Assembly (NCBI GenBank): GCA_013180625.2
Contig: SNVD02004672.1
Coordinates: 124,001-188,000 of the forward strand
Direction: 5' to 3'
From: Boswellia sacra
Taxonomy: Eukaryota; Streptophyta; Magnoliopsida; Sapindales; Burseraceae
Length of the DNA stretch: 64,000 nucleotides
This document shows positions 23,625-35,057 of this stretch, in pieces. The translations under genes were made by a program, and so were the position numbers. The first letter of the stretch is position 1. Every line of letters starts with the position of its first letter. The notes beneath the pieces are model-generated. The model made no database searches, was not told where the DNA came from, and saw nothing but the letters and a program-made list of their open reading frames with translations.

Positions 23625-26388
23625 CAAGTTTAATGATTGTGCCCGGAACTTCCACATAGCCCGCAAGTTCGAGACAAGCTAGACTCACCGACGGAAGGGA
23701 TTCGATTTCTCCAAGGACGACCGGCTGGTCTCCTCATGATTGGCGGTAAAACCACTCTGCTACGTACCTCCTCAGGAACCATCCAATCCTCACTAACTCC
23801 AACAGGAACAATTGGCAGAGCATATGCATGTAGTAATGTTTTAGTCGTATACCAATGGGCACAATAATCATGGCACATCAGTAGATTCATACGTTTGCAA
23901 ATAGCTAATACATGTGCACATGGAAGCTGGTCAAGATCAAACACCCGGCACGTGCATGTTCGAGCGTGCATGTCAACGACGCTAACACGGTCGTTGCCTC
24001 TCACCTCATACATAGTGAGAGAGATACCACTAACCCTCATACGTTCTCCCTCCTTTAAACGCTCCTCCATCAACTTGTTAGCCCACGGTGAGAGATGTAA
24101 TTCTGAATTAGAAAATAACTGTCGACGCTCATAGAACCATTGCTGCAAGTTCGCCCAGTAATAATTTGCAAACAATGTAACTGGGAGGAATCGCGTATGT
24201 CGCAAGCAGCTGTTCATCGACTCAGCTATATTTGTTGTCATGATGTTATACCGTCGGTCATGAAACTGTAAACGTGCCCATTTATCGACTCCAATCTCTC
24301 GAAGATAAGTTGCTGCTGCTGGCATATACGATTCAATTTGTCGCATATGATAGTTAAAATCAGCACAGTGATATGTCCTTGCAGCTTAGGAGTATATATC
24401 CAACAAAGTCTTGTCCTTGAATGTCGCCTTCATGATGAGTGCACAATCCATACAGTGCATGAGGAAAAATTGCTACAACAGCTCGTTTAATGCTACGATG
24501 GCGGTCAGAAATGAAAAAAAGATCTCGGACATTTCCTTCAACATGATCATGCAACTGTCTCATGAACTAGTTCCATGAGTCATCATTTTCAGAATGCCCA
24601 ACTCCAAATGCCAATGGGTATATTTGTTTATTTCCATCCATATAAGAAGCCAAAAACATTGTACTTCTATATTTTCCTTTTAAGAAAGATCCATCAACTG
24701 CGATAACTGACCTAATTGATGATGCAAATCCAGCAATAGAGGCCCCCATACTCATGAAAAAATATCTAAAATGGTTGTTGTCATCAGTTTCTAAAGTCGT
24801 TTTGGTCCCTGGGTTTGATTTCTCAATCATGTACATGTACTGGGGGAGTAGTATGCATGATTCCTCATGAGATCCATGAAGTTCTTGCAAAGTTGCCTCC
24901 TTTGCCCTCAATGCCTTGTTGTATGTGATATTAACACCCAATGACTCCTGAACATCAAACATAATATCCTTCAGACAATAAATTCTCGATGCCTTAACGA
25001 ATTTGCTCTTAATATGTTTGCCTATGACATGTGCAGTTGTCTGTTTATGATTTCGGTGAAGTCCGGCTCCGGAACATGTGTGATGGTTCTTATACTTTTT
25101 CACTTGGAAGAAATGTGAATCGGCTACCTTTGTGGCATGTAAATGCCATTTACAAGATGCAGTACGGCAGACAACCTCAAATCTTGTTGTGTTGGAGTTC
25201 CTCACCTTGAATTGAAAGTTGCATCTTAATGCCAAATTTGATAACTTCTCACGAAGCTTCGTTTTGCTGTTAAACATCTGCCTAACCGCAACCTCAATCA
25301 CATCAACTACAAACGATGAAGCATCATCGCCATCTGCGGATGATGAATGCACAATTGGCGGCATCCACCTAAATGTGTTAGCCCGACGGCTGTCATTTTC
25401 AGAGCCCAAATTAGCTTCTTCATGTATAAGATTTGCATCCATTCTCGGCTCATTATTCGACACTGGATCTTGTTGATGTCCGGATAGTGGAGGAGTAGGT
25501 GCGAGTGAATTGGAGAAGGAATGGTAAACGGCACATACTGGTTCACATCATTAAAGATCTCCGTCTGTTCATCATCATTCAAATGTGAACCGTCTCCATC
25601 CTGCCCATCAACAATAAAATCATCCAAACCCTCGACATCATTCTCAATACGAATAGTGTAATCATCATTCTCATCGTCACCATGCTCACTAACATCATCA
25701 CTATCATCATCATAATCTTTATCACCACCATCGTCATCATTAACATCATCACTGGCATTATTAACATCAATATTACCTAAACTCTCAAACTCTCTAATGC
25801 TATCAAGATGACGTACTAATCTCGATGGCATGGACGGGGGCACCCCTTCTTTATTTTCAAGTAACACCCCAACTGACTCATGCCCTGAACATTGCTCAAA
25901 CTCAATGCCAACATCGTCATTCAATTATGGTTGTGCACAAACAGGGGTGGACTCACTTAATTGGTTGCTTTCACTTGCTGAGCGAAACAAAGAGGGATGA
26001 GAAGATCTTGTCGCCTTCGTACTGCATCGGATCCTGACCTCTGTCTTCGCTTCTCCCTATCTTCAACTTTGACAATTAATGGTGTATATGACTGTTGGTC
26101 CTTTAAACAATGTTGTATAAAAAAATAAACATTTTTGTCAGTCTCAATAGGAGTCGGCATTGGCGGAACACCCTTAAAAGCAAATTGAACTTCTAAAGTC
26201 ATGTTATGCTTACGAAAATTCCAACCCATTTCAGTACTAATACACTCAACTAACTAATTATAGGTAGCATACCTACGAATTATCAATGGCTTAGCCCTCC
26301 CACTAGTGTACAAATAACCACCATTCTCTTGCATAGTCCAAGAACCATTATATAGAATAAGGATGCGTAAAGTTTTCATATCCTGCAT
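23625..26388 (-). pseudogene. mudrA-type MULE transposase, broken
   Basis: The likely start is the ATG at 26388 (MQDMKTLRILILYNGSW). The frame then has stops and shifts near 26255 and 25925-25956. A long acidic stretch (about 25560-25800) leads to the Mutator DNA-binding domain (KLSNLALRCNFQFKV to KKYKNHHTC, about 25290-25065). It continues into the DDE core with the first Asp in VIAVDGSFLKGKYRS (about 24690) and the second in FISDRHRSIKRA (about 24510). A stop replaces the expected Trp at 24564-24566, and a one-base shift plus a stop lie at about 24434-24390. The SWIM finger is seen as CTCRVFDLDQLPCAH (about 23950-23900). The C-terminal zinc knuckle (CGLCGSSGHNH) is cut by TAA at 23628-23630, just before its last Cys. 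It is non-autonomous. Confidence 0.88.
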
Positions 26389-26459
26389 GATAAAGACATA
26401 TCATATACAGTCTGCGGACAAAAAAATCCTTATGAAATTGCTTAAATAGGTCACAAAAA

Positions 26460-26830
26460 CGACAATTCTGCTCAAACGCTCGACATATCTTGACGGAATC
26501 TAACTCGACGCTTGACACTCGACACAGGACACTCGCTGAACCGCACTCGACACACAAACTCGACTAAATACACATCCGACAATCGACGCTATCGACACTG
26601 CACTCGACGCACTAACTCGACACTCGATCGTAGACTCGACGAACCACACTCGACACACAAACTCGAGTAAATACACATCCGACAATCGAAGCTGTCGAAA
26701 CTGCACTCGACGCACTAACTCGACACTCGATCGTAGACTCGACACATTCCCTCGACACTCCATATTACCTTTCGACATATCGAGAGTAGATCCAACACAA
26801 CGAGCGAAGTCGCTCGACAAATCGTGTCTT
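26460..26830. repeat. Right subterminal array of CACTCGAC-type motifs with a 103-bp tandem duplication
   Basis: The inverse motif (ACTCGACAC and variants) occurs more than a dozen times. Two copies of a 103-bp unit lie in tandem (starting at about 26544 and 26647), differing at only a few bases. The arrangement mirrors the left array. Confidence 0.8.
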
Positions 26831-27181
26831 CTTCCCCGTCGACTGTGATACTAGATTTTCTCAACGAATTTGCAGTTTCCAGCAAATTTTGACACAAACC
26901 GCACGATCTCTAAGCTTAGTTCAGATATATATCCCTATTTTAATCTACATAATGCGGTTGACACCTACCGAAACAATAAATAACGAAAACATTACAGCCT
27001 ACTTCAACATTCTTGCGCCATTTAGAGAGAGCTTAAGGAGAGTTTGTCTTATCTTGTTGCTCAGCTTCAACTCTACGATTAAACAATAAGATGAAATGAA
27101 ACAAAACTGTTGAAGAGTGTTTCGGACAGTGCAGGAAGGAAGGAGTCAAGTTGTGTTTCGTTCCTTTCTTCTTTCTTTTCT

Positions 27182-27305
27182 AAATTGAATTATTAAGGGC
27201 ATTTTGGTCATTTTACGCTGAAAGTGTCTATGGCATGAAAATTTTTCATGATGTGTCTCATTTTCACTATAGGCCCCTAATTGTGTCTATTTTTGTAATT
27301 TTTTC
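27182..27305 (-). repeat. Right terminal inverted repeat of the MULE
   Basis: Read on the minus strand it starts GAAAAAATTACAAAAATAG and contains AGTGAAAATGAGACA, matching the left repeat. The target duplication TAGAAATTT follows directly at 27306. Confidence 0.9.
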
Positions 27306-27314
27306 TAGAAATTT

Positions 27315-27793
27315 TGCTAATATTTTTGGCTGATCTTATACATGTTCAATAGAATTTGGGTTACTTTGGAAAGATTTTCTAAATTCCAGCAGTTGCACGT
27401 CATTTCAGCATCTGCAGTAACTTCAGAAACCTTTCGAAGAAAATAAAAAACTGCTATCATTGGACAAATAATTGACTTTTCTTATATGCAACCGAAGCAA
27501 CATAAGCAAGGGCTATTGTTGATTAAAGAAAACGAAGAATTGCAAAGAAAGTTTGCTTTGACGCAGAACATCAATCTTAATCAGCCAAACGTTAGAATAT
27601 TCTGTTTCAAGCATAGTATTGAGATTTAGCAACATTTTGATTATGGAAACTCCAAATAATTTATTCAAACAAAAGTCATAGTTGTGTTATGTAGAGCATG
27701 GAAGGGCCAGGGAGAGCTAATTTAAGGAACTTCACATAGAAACTAGCTCCATATATAGAAGACTAAAGAAAAGACTGGAGAGAGATATCAGAG
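27315..27793. other. Promoter region of transporter B
   Basis: Between the MULE target duplication and the ATG of transporter B. From about 27588 onward the sequence matches the upstream region of transporter C (from about 34881), marking the start of the tandem duplication. Confidence 0.6.
27750..27758 (+). promoter_or_regulatory. TATA-like element upstream of transporter B
   Basis: CATATATAG lies about 36 bp before the ATG at 27794. That is close for a plant 5' leader, so the true leader would be short or start elsewhere. The segment around it is missing in the otherwise similar promoter of transporter C. Confidence 0.3.
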
Positions 27794-30655
27794 ATGGAAA
27801 GGAGAAAATGTTACAAGGATGCTTTTCTGTTCACAGCAATGGTTGTTGTAGAGTGCAGCAATGTAGGCTTAAACACTCTATTCAAGGCAGCCACTTTGAA
27901 AGGAATGAGCTACTATGTCTTCATCGTCTATTCTTATGCTATTGCGACCCTTTTTCTCCTCCCTTTGTCCTTCATCTTCCGCAGGTCTCTCTCTCTCTCT
28001 CAATCTTCTAATCTTCAAATCATTTACACATTCTTGAGAAAACCATTGCAAGAACACATAATACATGTAAATTTGTATCTTTTACATGCATGCAGTGGAA
28101 CGGTGCTTCCATCATCTAAGTTCCCTCTCGTCTCCAGAATCTGCCTCCTTGGCATTATTGGGTATTTGTATATAGAAGTGCTGCAAACAAAGCTATGATT
28201 GTTGGTTACTTTTTCCCTTGTTTTCCTAGTTTGGATGATAAAAATATGAGAAAATCTGTTGTGGAGCAGGGTTTTGTCTGATATACTTGGCTGCAAGGGT
28301 ATAGAATACGGTTCTCCAACTCTGGCTTCAGCAATCAGCAACCTCATCCCTGCTTTTACTTTCACACTTGCCATTATGTTCAGGTCTCTTTTTATTTTTA
28401 TTTTTCATTGTTCCTGCTCTCTTCAATTCAATCCTGAGAAAAGAAAATTGTTGTTACTTCTATAGTAGAACTATATCCCATGATGGCCAAAATGAAGAGT
28501 CTGGTAATACTTTAGCAGCTGTTGTCGACTGGATTTGGTTCTCCTTCAACCAACTTTCGGCTGTAAACTTTCCAGACTACTCTGACTCCTCTTCTGCTAC
28601 AAAAACAAAAGCGGGCTAGAGAGCAAAGCTGGTGTGTTACCAGTGTTTGTACTCTGATGTTCAAGTCAATAGTGCTAGTGACTTTGCACCTAGGTACACA
28701 CCGCCAAGAAGCTTAATTTTTATGGAATTTAACTTATTGCTGACTTAAGAAGATGATGGAAAAGAGAGCATTTTGCCTAGGTTTTGTATGAAGAAGGCAG
28801 CCTAAACATTTCTATCTTTACTCTGCATTTAAGGTATGTGAACTTTCCTCTTCCGTTCATCATTGGACAGCTATTAAAAGTCCATTGATTCTCTCTACAA
28901 GACCACCACGATGGAGATTTATGGATATCAGATTAAGGATTTCTGATGTTATTATCGTTAAGTGAATCCCACATCAGTTATAGAAGGGGCTGGTAAGTGT
29001 GAGGGAATCACTGGTTGGGCTTAGCTTTTGGGGCTGAGAAAGTCCAATGCCACCCAACAGTTAAACACGTTTGATGACCCAATTAAGACGCATCCTCGCA
29101 ACAACTATATCTATGGACTTGAGAAGCTTTCGAGATCAACTCTTAGACGCTCATACAGACCCCCTGCCATTTAAGCCCTCGATCAGAGCCTTGTACCTTA
29201 ATTTCATTCCCTATCACCAAATTATCAAACGGGCCTTTATTTAATAATGTATCTATGCAATTGTCGTATTCTGCTATTAATTTATAGCGCATCATGCATC
29301 ATTGGGAATAAACAATTCAAGCGTCTCGTACATGTATTTGCCACGGCCATTGGTTTTCTATTCCTGATTCTTAATAACTCTTAGATTAAATTCCTGTAAA
29401 TAGTTCCCTTCGGAATGCAATGCCAGAGACCTATAATATATGTTACTCACGGAAGATTTTATCGCATTGTTTCATTTAATTATTTATTATGTTGATTACA
29501 TGAGGTGGATTCCAGGGTATTCTGACTGCTAACTGTTACCCATCGTCACCAATCCCCTTATATTTCTAAAAATTTCTTATTTACAGGATGGAAAAGCTAA
29601 CTTTAAGGAGTTTAAGCACACAGGCCAAAATAATTGGCACCATTGTATCAATATCAGGAGCACTGGTGGTTGTTCTTTATAAAGGTCCAACACTTTTATC
29701 AACTTCATATTCAGTACCTTCAGTGCCTCTTCATTGGCCACTGGGCTCCTCACAATCGACTTGGGTCATTGGCGGCCTTTTGCTTGCTGCTGAGTGCCTA
29801 CTCCTCTCAATCTGGTACATCATCCAGGTATAAATAAATATATATTAATTAACATCACTTCAATATTAACTCATGGCAAAAGACACTATAATATAAATTT
29901 CAGAGACTCTAAAGTTGAATTCTATGGCTTCCAGACCCAAGTTATGAGCATATACCCAGCTGAGTTAGTAGTAGTGTTCTTCTACAACATGTGCGCAACC
30001 ATCATATCTGCGCCTGTATGTTTCATGGAGGAAAGAAATTCAAGTGCTTGGATACTAAAACCTGATATAACATTGGTTGCAATTGTATGCTCGGTAAGAA
30101 TCTAACAGTAACCGACTAGAAATGCAGACTAGGCAAATGGAAACTTTTTAATGGGAGGCTCAGGCTCTTCTCTTATTTACGTGTTATAGGGATTTTTTGG
30201 ATGCTGCTTCAGTATTGTTGTTCATACATTTGGCTTGCGCTTCAAGGGGCCCGTCTACATAGGCATTTTTAAGCCACTTTCAATTGCCATTGCGGCTGCA
30301 ATGAGTGTCATATTCCTTGGTGAGGCTCTCCATCTTGGAAGGTGATTAATGATCAACTCTCTCTCTTGAAGTTCTCTCTTCCTTTGTGAAGGGTATTAGA
30401 ATTAACTTTACTCTGTTTAGTCTAGCTGGCTACTACTAGTTGCTCCAACTTTTCTGTTCTCTTTTTTCATGTATCTTACTTTATATCCTGATGTGCAGCG
30501 TTATTGGAGCAGTCATAATAGCAATTGGGTTTTATGCCGTACTATGGGGAAAAGCCAAAGATGAGAGGCTGAGCCAGGACTCTGGTTTTAGCAGCTTAGA
30601 GGCCTCATCTAACAGCAAGACCCCTTTGTTGCAAAGCCTTGAGCAAGATACATAG
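27794..30655 (+). CDS. WAT1-related / UMAMIT transporter B (At3g28050-like), 7 exons
   Basis: I read exons at 27794-27984, 28096-28161, 28270-28383, 29587-29827, 29935-30093, 30190-30341 and 30499-30655. They give 359 residues with no stop. Exon lengths and phases match transporters C and D. Family signatures include [38 protein letters not shown], the exon-4 start [18 protein letters not shown] and [13 protein letters not shown]. The protein should have two EamA repeats with about ten helices and a cytosolic tail ending in an LLQ-type motif ([10 protein letters not shown]). Intron 3 is long (1.2 kb). It is the upstream member of a tandem pair; by eye it differs from C at about 30 of 358 residues. 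The substrate (amino acid or auxin-like) is not determined. Confidence 0.93.
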
Positions 30656-33600
30656 ACTCCCCCCACATTCCCCCTTTTTTTCGTAAATTAATGATGAAAT
30701 TTAAGATGGAATTGTGATGAGTCCCGAGATTCTCTATATGTCCCAGTTGGTTTTGTTAAAAATTAATAGTTCTATGATATTGTTCGGTGAACTCTCCTTC
30801 AACATATTGTTGTTTGAAACATGTAACATCTTGGGGTGGGGAGGCTGTGGGCAGTGGGCTTGTCCTCGTTGAATTATATTGGGAAATGAATTATCTTCTC
30901 AAAACCCAATATTTTGCAAACATTAACGTAGAATCTTGTCTGATACTATTGGGATGGGATTAATCTCAGCAAATTTTATGTTCTTTCTCAATCCCAGTAA
31001 ATGCACGAGTATCCCACCCACTTGCAGCTCTACCCTACAACCGAAAGCCAACCTAGAAGTACCATCAACATCTAATTTAAAGGCAAAAGGGCATTGCGTT
31101 GCGCAACGTCTAGGGTTGCCAAGAAAAAGTGAATTGATTTCTTTTGGGCAAATTGTGCTCGAAACAGGTTAGTGATAAGGTTTGTATCATATAACATAGC
31201 AGCATTATTAGATTAATAATAGCAGTCATCGAAATCTTGGATAACATACATATTTGTAAATATTAGATGGGTTAATTTAAAAATAACCGGAGAATTTTTG
31301 AAAAATAACTTCTTTTCCTAAAAGCTTGAAATGCTACAACATAAACTGACAAATTGATGAACCATTACTTCTTTTTGAATTATCAAGTTATTGGTTTTTA
31401 ACATTTGACAGCAAAACAACATATGTCCGCCTGCTAGATTATGATTATTTTTCAAATCACAATCTTATTTTTAGTTATTTGTTTCAGAATTTTCCTTATT
31501 AAGAATAAATTCTATGGGCATGTTTGGTCGGGTGGTTAGGATAACATGACATAACTCTTATTTATTGTGTTTGGTGTTGCAAGTACATGGGATGGGATAG
31601 GTTCTGAGCGCACAAGGCTGCATTATTTCCGTCGAACTTAATTCGCCTCCCCCCATCCGTTCAGGTGGCAAAAGGATAAGGGAGAGAGAGGCAAGTTAAC
31701 TGTTAATATAAAATATTTATTTAATAATATATTATACAATTTATCTTTAAATAATATAAATATTAAATATTAAATTAATAAAATTATATAAAATATTAAA
31801 ATATATTTATCATAAAAATTTATTAAAAATTTAATTATTAAAAACATTTAAGTGGTTTTAAATATATATTATAATTTTCAATATAAATATCATATTATTT
31901 TTATTTTAATTAATTATAAACTTGATTATATTATAATATTATCATTATTTATTTTATATAATAATAAATCAAATATAATATAAAATTTATTTAAAATATA
32001 TAATATAATTCAATATAATATTTAAAATATTGACAGTTATACAATCTATCGTACGCATCTATATACATGCTATATATTAAGAGTAGCCTGACAGGAGGGT
32101 TTATTATTAAGTAGCAGGGGAGGAGGGCCCGTTTTACAAGAGCGTGTGAGGCACGTTGCCTTGAAAATGTAAGAATCAACTGGCGTTTGATGGACCGTGT
32201 AGGACAAGTTACCCCCCTCAATAGTTTTAGCTTCTACTTGGGTGTAATGACATTGACATCACGAAGGTTTCATCAAACTCATTTTGGAACAAAGGCTCCA
32301 TAGGTAACGGCTTTAACTACGGTACATCGATTGTACCGATGTATCACTTTTCCAAATTTTTATAATTTTTAGTATAAAAGTTATAAATTTTTGTATAAAA
32401 ATCGTAAATATGGAGTGTAAAAGTTGTAAATGAAACTATTTTCGATTTTTTGTAAACTAGTGTAAAAGTTGTAAATCATTGTATAAAAGTCGTAAATGAG
32501 AATTTACAACTTTTTTTTCACATTTACGATTTTTATATAAAGATTTACAACTCTTACACTGAATTTACAAAAAATTGACAAGTGATGTACCGGTTTATGT
32601 ACAGACGGAAAGTATATTGTAATGAAGATTGATTTTGTCAATTAAAAATTGATTTTGTAAGGTTCTTTTCAGTTATATAAATCCACTACACATTTTCTAC
32701 GACAAAAAGGAATTTTAATTTTAAGTTTGTATTTTGCATAGTTTTTCTTAGATTTAAAAATCAGTTAAAATTTTTTGAAAGAGAGAAAAGAAAAGAAAGC
32801 TTTTATTTTAATTCTAATTTTTTTCTAATATCGAGGGAGCAATTTTATATTTATAATAATTTCTATAACGAACTTCTTGCAATTTGAGTCTGAGTTATTA
32901 AATTTCGTCCAATGTATAAAACATAAAAATAAATAAAGGAAGTTACATTGTATTATATTATAATTTTCATCCAATAAGATTTTATCATCTCATATTGTAG
33001 GGTGTTTATTATAGATTTAGAATATTGCAGATATAAAACTATTCTTACACCGTTATGAATAATTGGAGATGATAGCTTTTGATAATTTTTGGACCTTTAC
33101 GTAGTTAATTAAACTTTTGTGTTAAACGTTATTTAAACCAAACTTTTAGGAGACGTGTGGTATCATACCCCCTTCAACTTGCTCACTGCAATGCAAAGAT
33201 ACTAACTAGCTCTAGCCTCGAGCTCGCTCTTTGCTTTTTGTATTATTAAAGTCAAGACAAGAAGGCCTGAGCTGAATCCTGAGGGTGGTGGTGACCCCAT
33301 CTCTTAAATGTTATCATTTTCTGTGAATAAACAATTTCGGACTCTTGTTCGTGATGCTGTTATGATAGCTACATTGGATTTAAAATGTTAAACGGTAATA
33401 ATCAATGGGTTAACTAATGGTTTTAATGCGTTGTTTATATGATAGAAATTTTTTTTCTAAATGGATGTTCATTTATTCATTCGATCATGTGTCAACAAAT
33501 CAATACATATGAGATATATATTTTCACGATAAAATGTTCATAAATCAATCATTTCAATATTACAATAGATGATAATATATAAATATTGATGTTATGACCA

Positions 33601-34857
33601 CTCTATAAATAGATAAATACATTTAATATTTATGAGAATTCAAAATAGATTTTGCAAACCAATTAAATATGACACCTTTTGTAGAATTAGAGGGTGGGGA
33701 AGCCTTGAGACTTGTAGACTACTGGTAAATCAACCAACTTTTAGTAATCCTCAAGTATTATTTCGTCAAAACTCCATCAACGCCGAGATCTAATAAATAA
33801 TGCAAGAAATTAACTATCTATTCACAATATTGCTTAAATTAACTATATAATCAAAATATTACTAAAAAATGTAAGATGGATATTTGGGAGATATACAACT
33901 GCAAGACGGCACGCAAATAATTAATAAAATAAATGATCTCCAAGTGGTTGATTAAAGTTAATTAGTGGATTACTGGGTGCACATGATTTTGATCTTTGCA
34001 CGATTATGAACCATGAAGAGTCAAGATACACGCCCACTAACAACAAGAAAAATTATTTAAAATTAAAAAATAATAAATCCAAAATTTCGCGTGACCCGTG
34101 AAAGTTGGCATTATAAATAATTTATTCGTGAATGATACTCTCCATACTGACACGACATTTTGTCATTATTAACCATAGCATGTATTGTAAGTCTAGTAAT
34201 AACGCGTAACCATCATAATTAGCATCGAAAAAGAACTTATCGCCTACTTTATGAGGAGAATATCATGTAGGTCCTCTAAAATTTAGGTGACGTGTGTCAT
34301 ACCTCTTAAGTTTTATGATTTCACGCTAACAAATCCTCCCTCCCCCTTTTTATTGTTATATAATAACGGTACAATTACTATTTTTACCCATGAATTTATA
34401 ATACAAAAAATTAAATTCAAAGGTCAAAATAGGAAGTTATGAGATGTCTTGATATATTCCTTAAACTTTAATAGAATAAAAGTTTTAATAGAACCTTGGG
34501 GAGGAAAATGAGATTTTATCCAATTAAGGAAAGCATCGATACAAATATAAGGGTGCAACTGATATTTATCCTTCTATTTTGAATCTTTCTCCCTTTTGAA
34601 TTCCCGATTGCTAAAATCATGCTTTAAATCTACTTTGAAAAAAACAAGAGTTTCAGCAAGGATGACAAAGAAAATATGGATATTAGAAATAAAAAATTTA
34701 TTGTTAGCTAAAAATAAATTAAGAGAGCGAAAATCAACTACTAATATCGAATAATGTTACTGCAGTACAAGTAATCAGATTACAAATAAGTACAGCAAAA
34801 GTCCCTCCCATTGTCGGTCTTGTATAATCATCTCTCACCAACACCACCAACAGAAGC
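30656..34857. other. Spacer between transporters B and C
   Basis: No gene is supported. The first 150 bases are likely 3' untranslated. The stretch 31690-32030 is extremely AT-rich. A miniature inverted-repeat insertion lies at 32317-32610. The remainder matches the spacer between C and D. Confidence 0.6.
32317..32610. mobile_element. Probable MITE present in only one duplicate
   Basis: The ends are inverted copies of each other: ACGGTACATCGATTGTACCG and GATGTATCAC on the left, with GTGATGTACCGG and TGTACAGA in inverse on the right. The interior is also largely palindromic, with GTAAAAGTTGTAAAT on one arm and ATTTACAACTCTTACAC on the other. The 290-bp block is missing at the matching place in unit 2 (about 39680). 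No coding capacity. Its superfamily and exact target duplication are not resolved. Confidence 0.65.
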
Positions 34858-35057
34858 TTCAAAAAAACTAAACTCGTTGGTTAGAATGTTCTGTTTCAAG
34901 CATAGTATTGAGCATTAGCAACATTTTTAATTATGGAAACTCCAAATAATTCATTCAAACAAAAGTGATAGTTTTGTTACGTGGAGCATGGAAGAGACAT
35001 GGAGAGCTAATTAAGAAACTTTAGTTACTAACAAAAGAGTGGAGAGAGTTATCAGAG

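Larger units (their letters stand above)
17593..27305. mobile_element. Mutator-like element (MULE) carrying mudrA and a Ulp1 gene, 9.7 kb
   Basis: The ends form inverted repeats of about 125 bp (17593-17717 and 27182-27305), roughly 80% identical by eye. They are flanked by the perfect 9-bp direct duplication TAGAAATTT (17584-17592 and 27306-27314), the size expected for Mutator. Inside are a decayed mudrA transposase on the minus strand (23.6-26.4 kb), a DUF1985 plus Ulp1-protease gene on the plus strand (18.9-22.4 kb) and an Argonaute exon fragment. The same gene pair is known from KI-MULE/Kaonashi elements of Arabidopsis and CUMULE of melon. Both genes are broken, but the ends and target duplication are intact, so mobilisation in trans is possible. 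Confidence 0.93.
27588..34880 (+). repeat. Tandem duplication, unit 1 (transporter B plus about 4.2 kb downstream)
   Basis: This 7.3-kb block corresponds to 34881-42075. Matching landmarks are the upstream CTGTTTCAAGCATAGTATTG (27602 / 34891), all seven exons, the GTGTGAGGCACGTT segment (about 32142 / 39503), AACTAGCTCTAGCCTC-type segments (about 33202 / 40330) and the end CACCAACAGAAGCTTC (about 34846 / 42041). At 34880 the end of unit 1 meets the start of unit 2. A short GTTAGAAT is common to both sides. Confidence 0.88.

Noticed and set aside
25560..25800. Met- and Val-rich frame on the minus strand
   Set aside because: It is an alternative frame of the Asp-rich linker of mudrA (GAT/GAC repeats).
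26348..26897. Cys/Ser/Val-rich minus-strand frames
   Set aside because: They are produced by the ACTCGACAC repeat array and its 103-bp duplication, not by a gene.
28960..29170. Possible TRIM or solo LTR (AATCCCACATC and GTGTGAGGGAATC blocks) in intron 3 of transporter B
   Set aside because: A related block is also in intron 3 of transporter C and I could not define ends or a target duplication.
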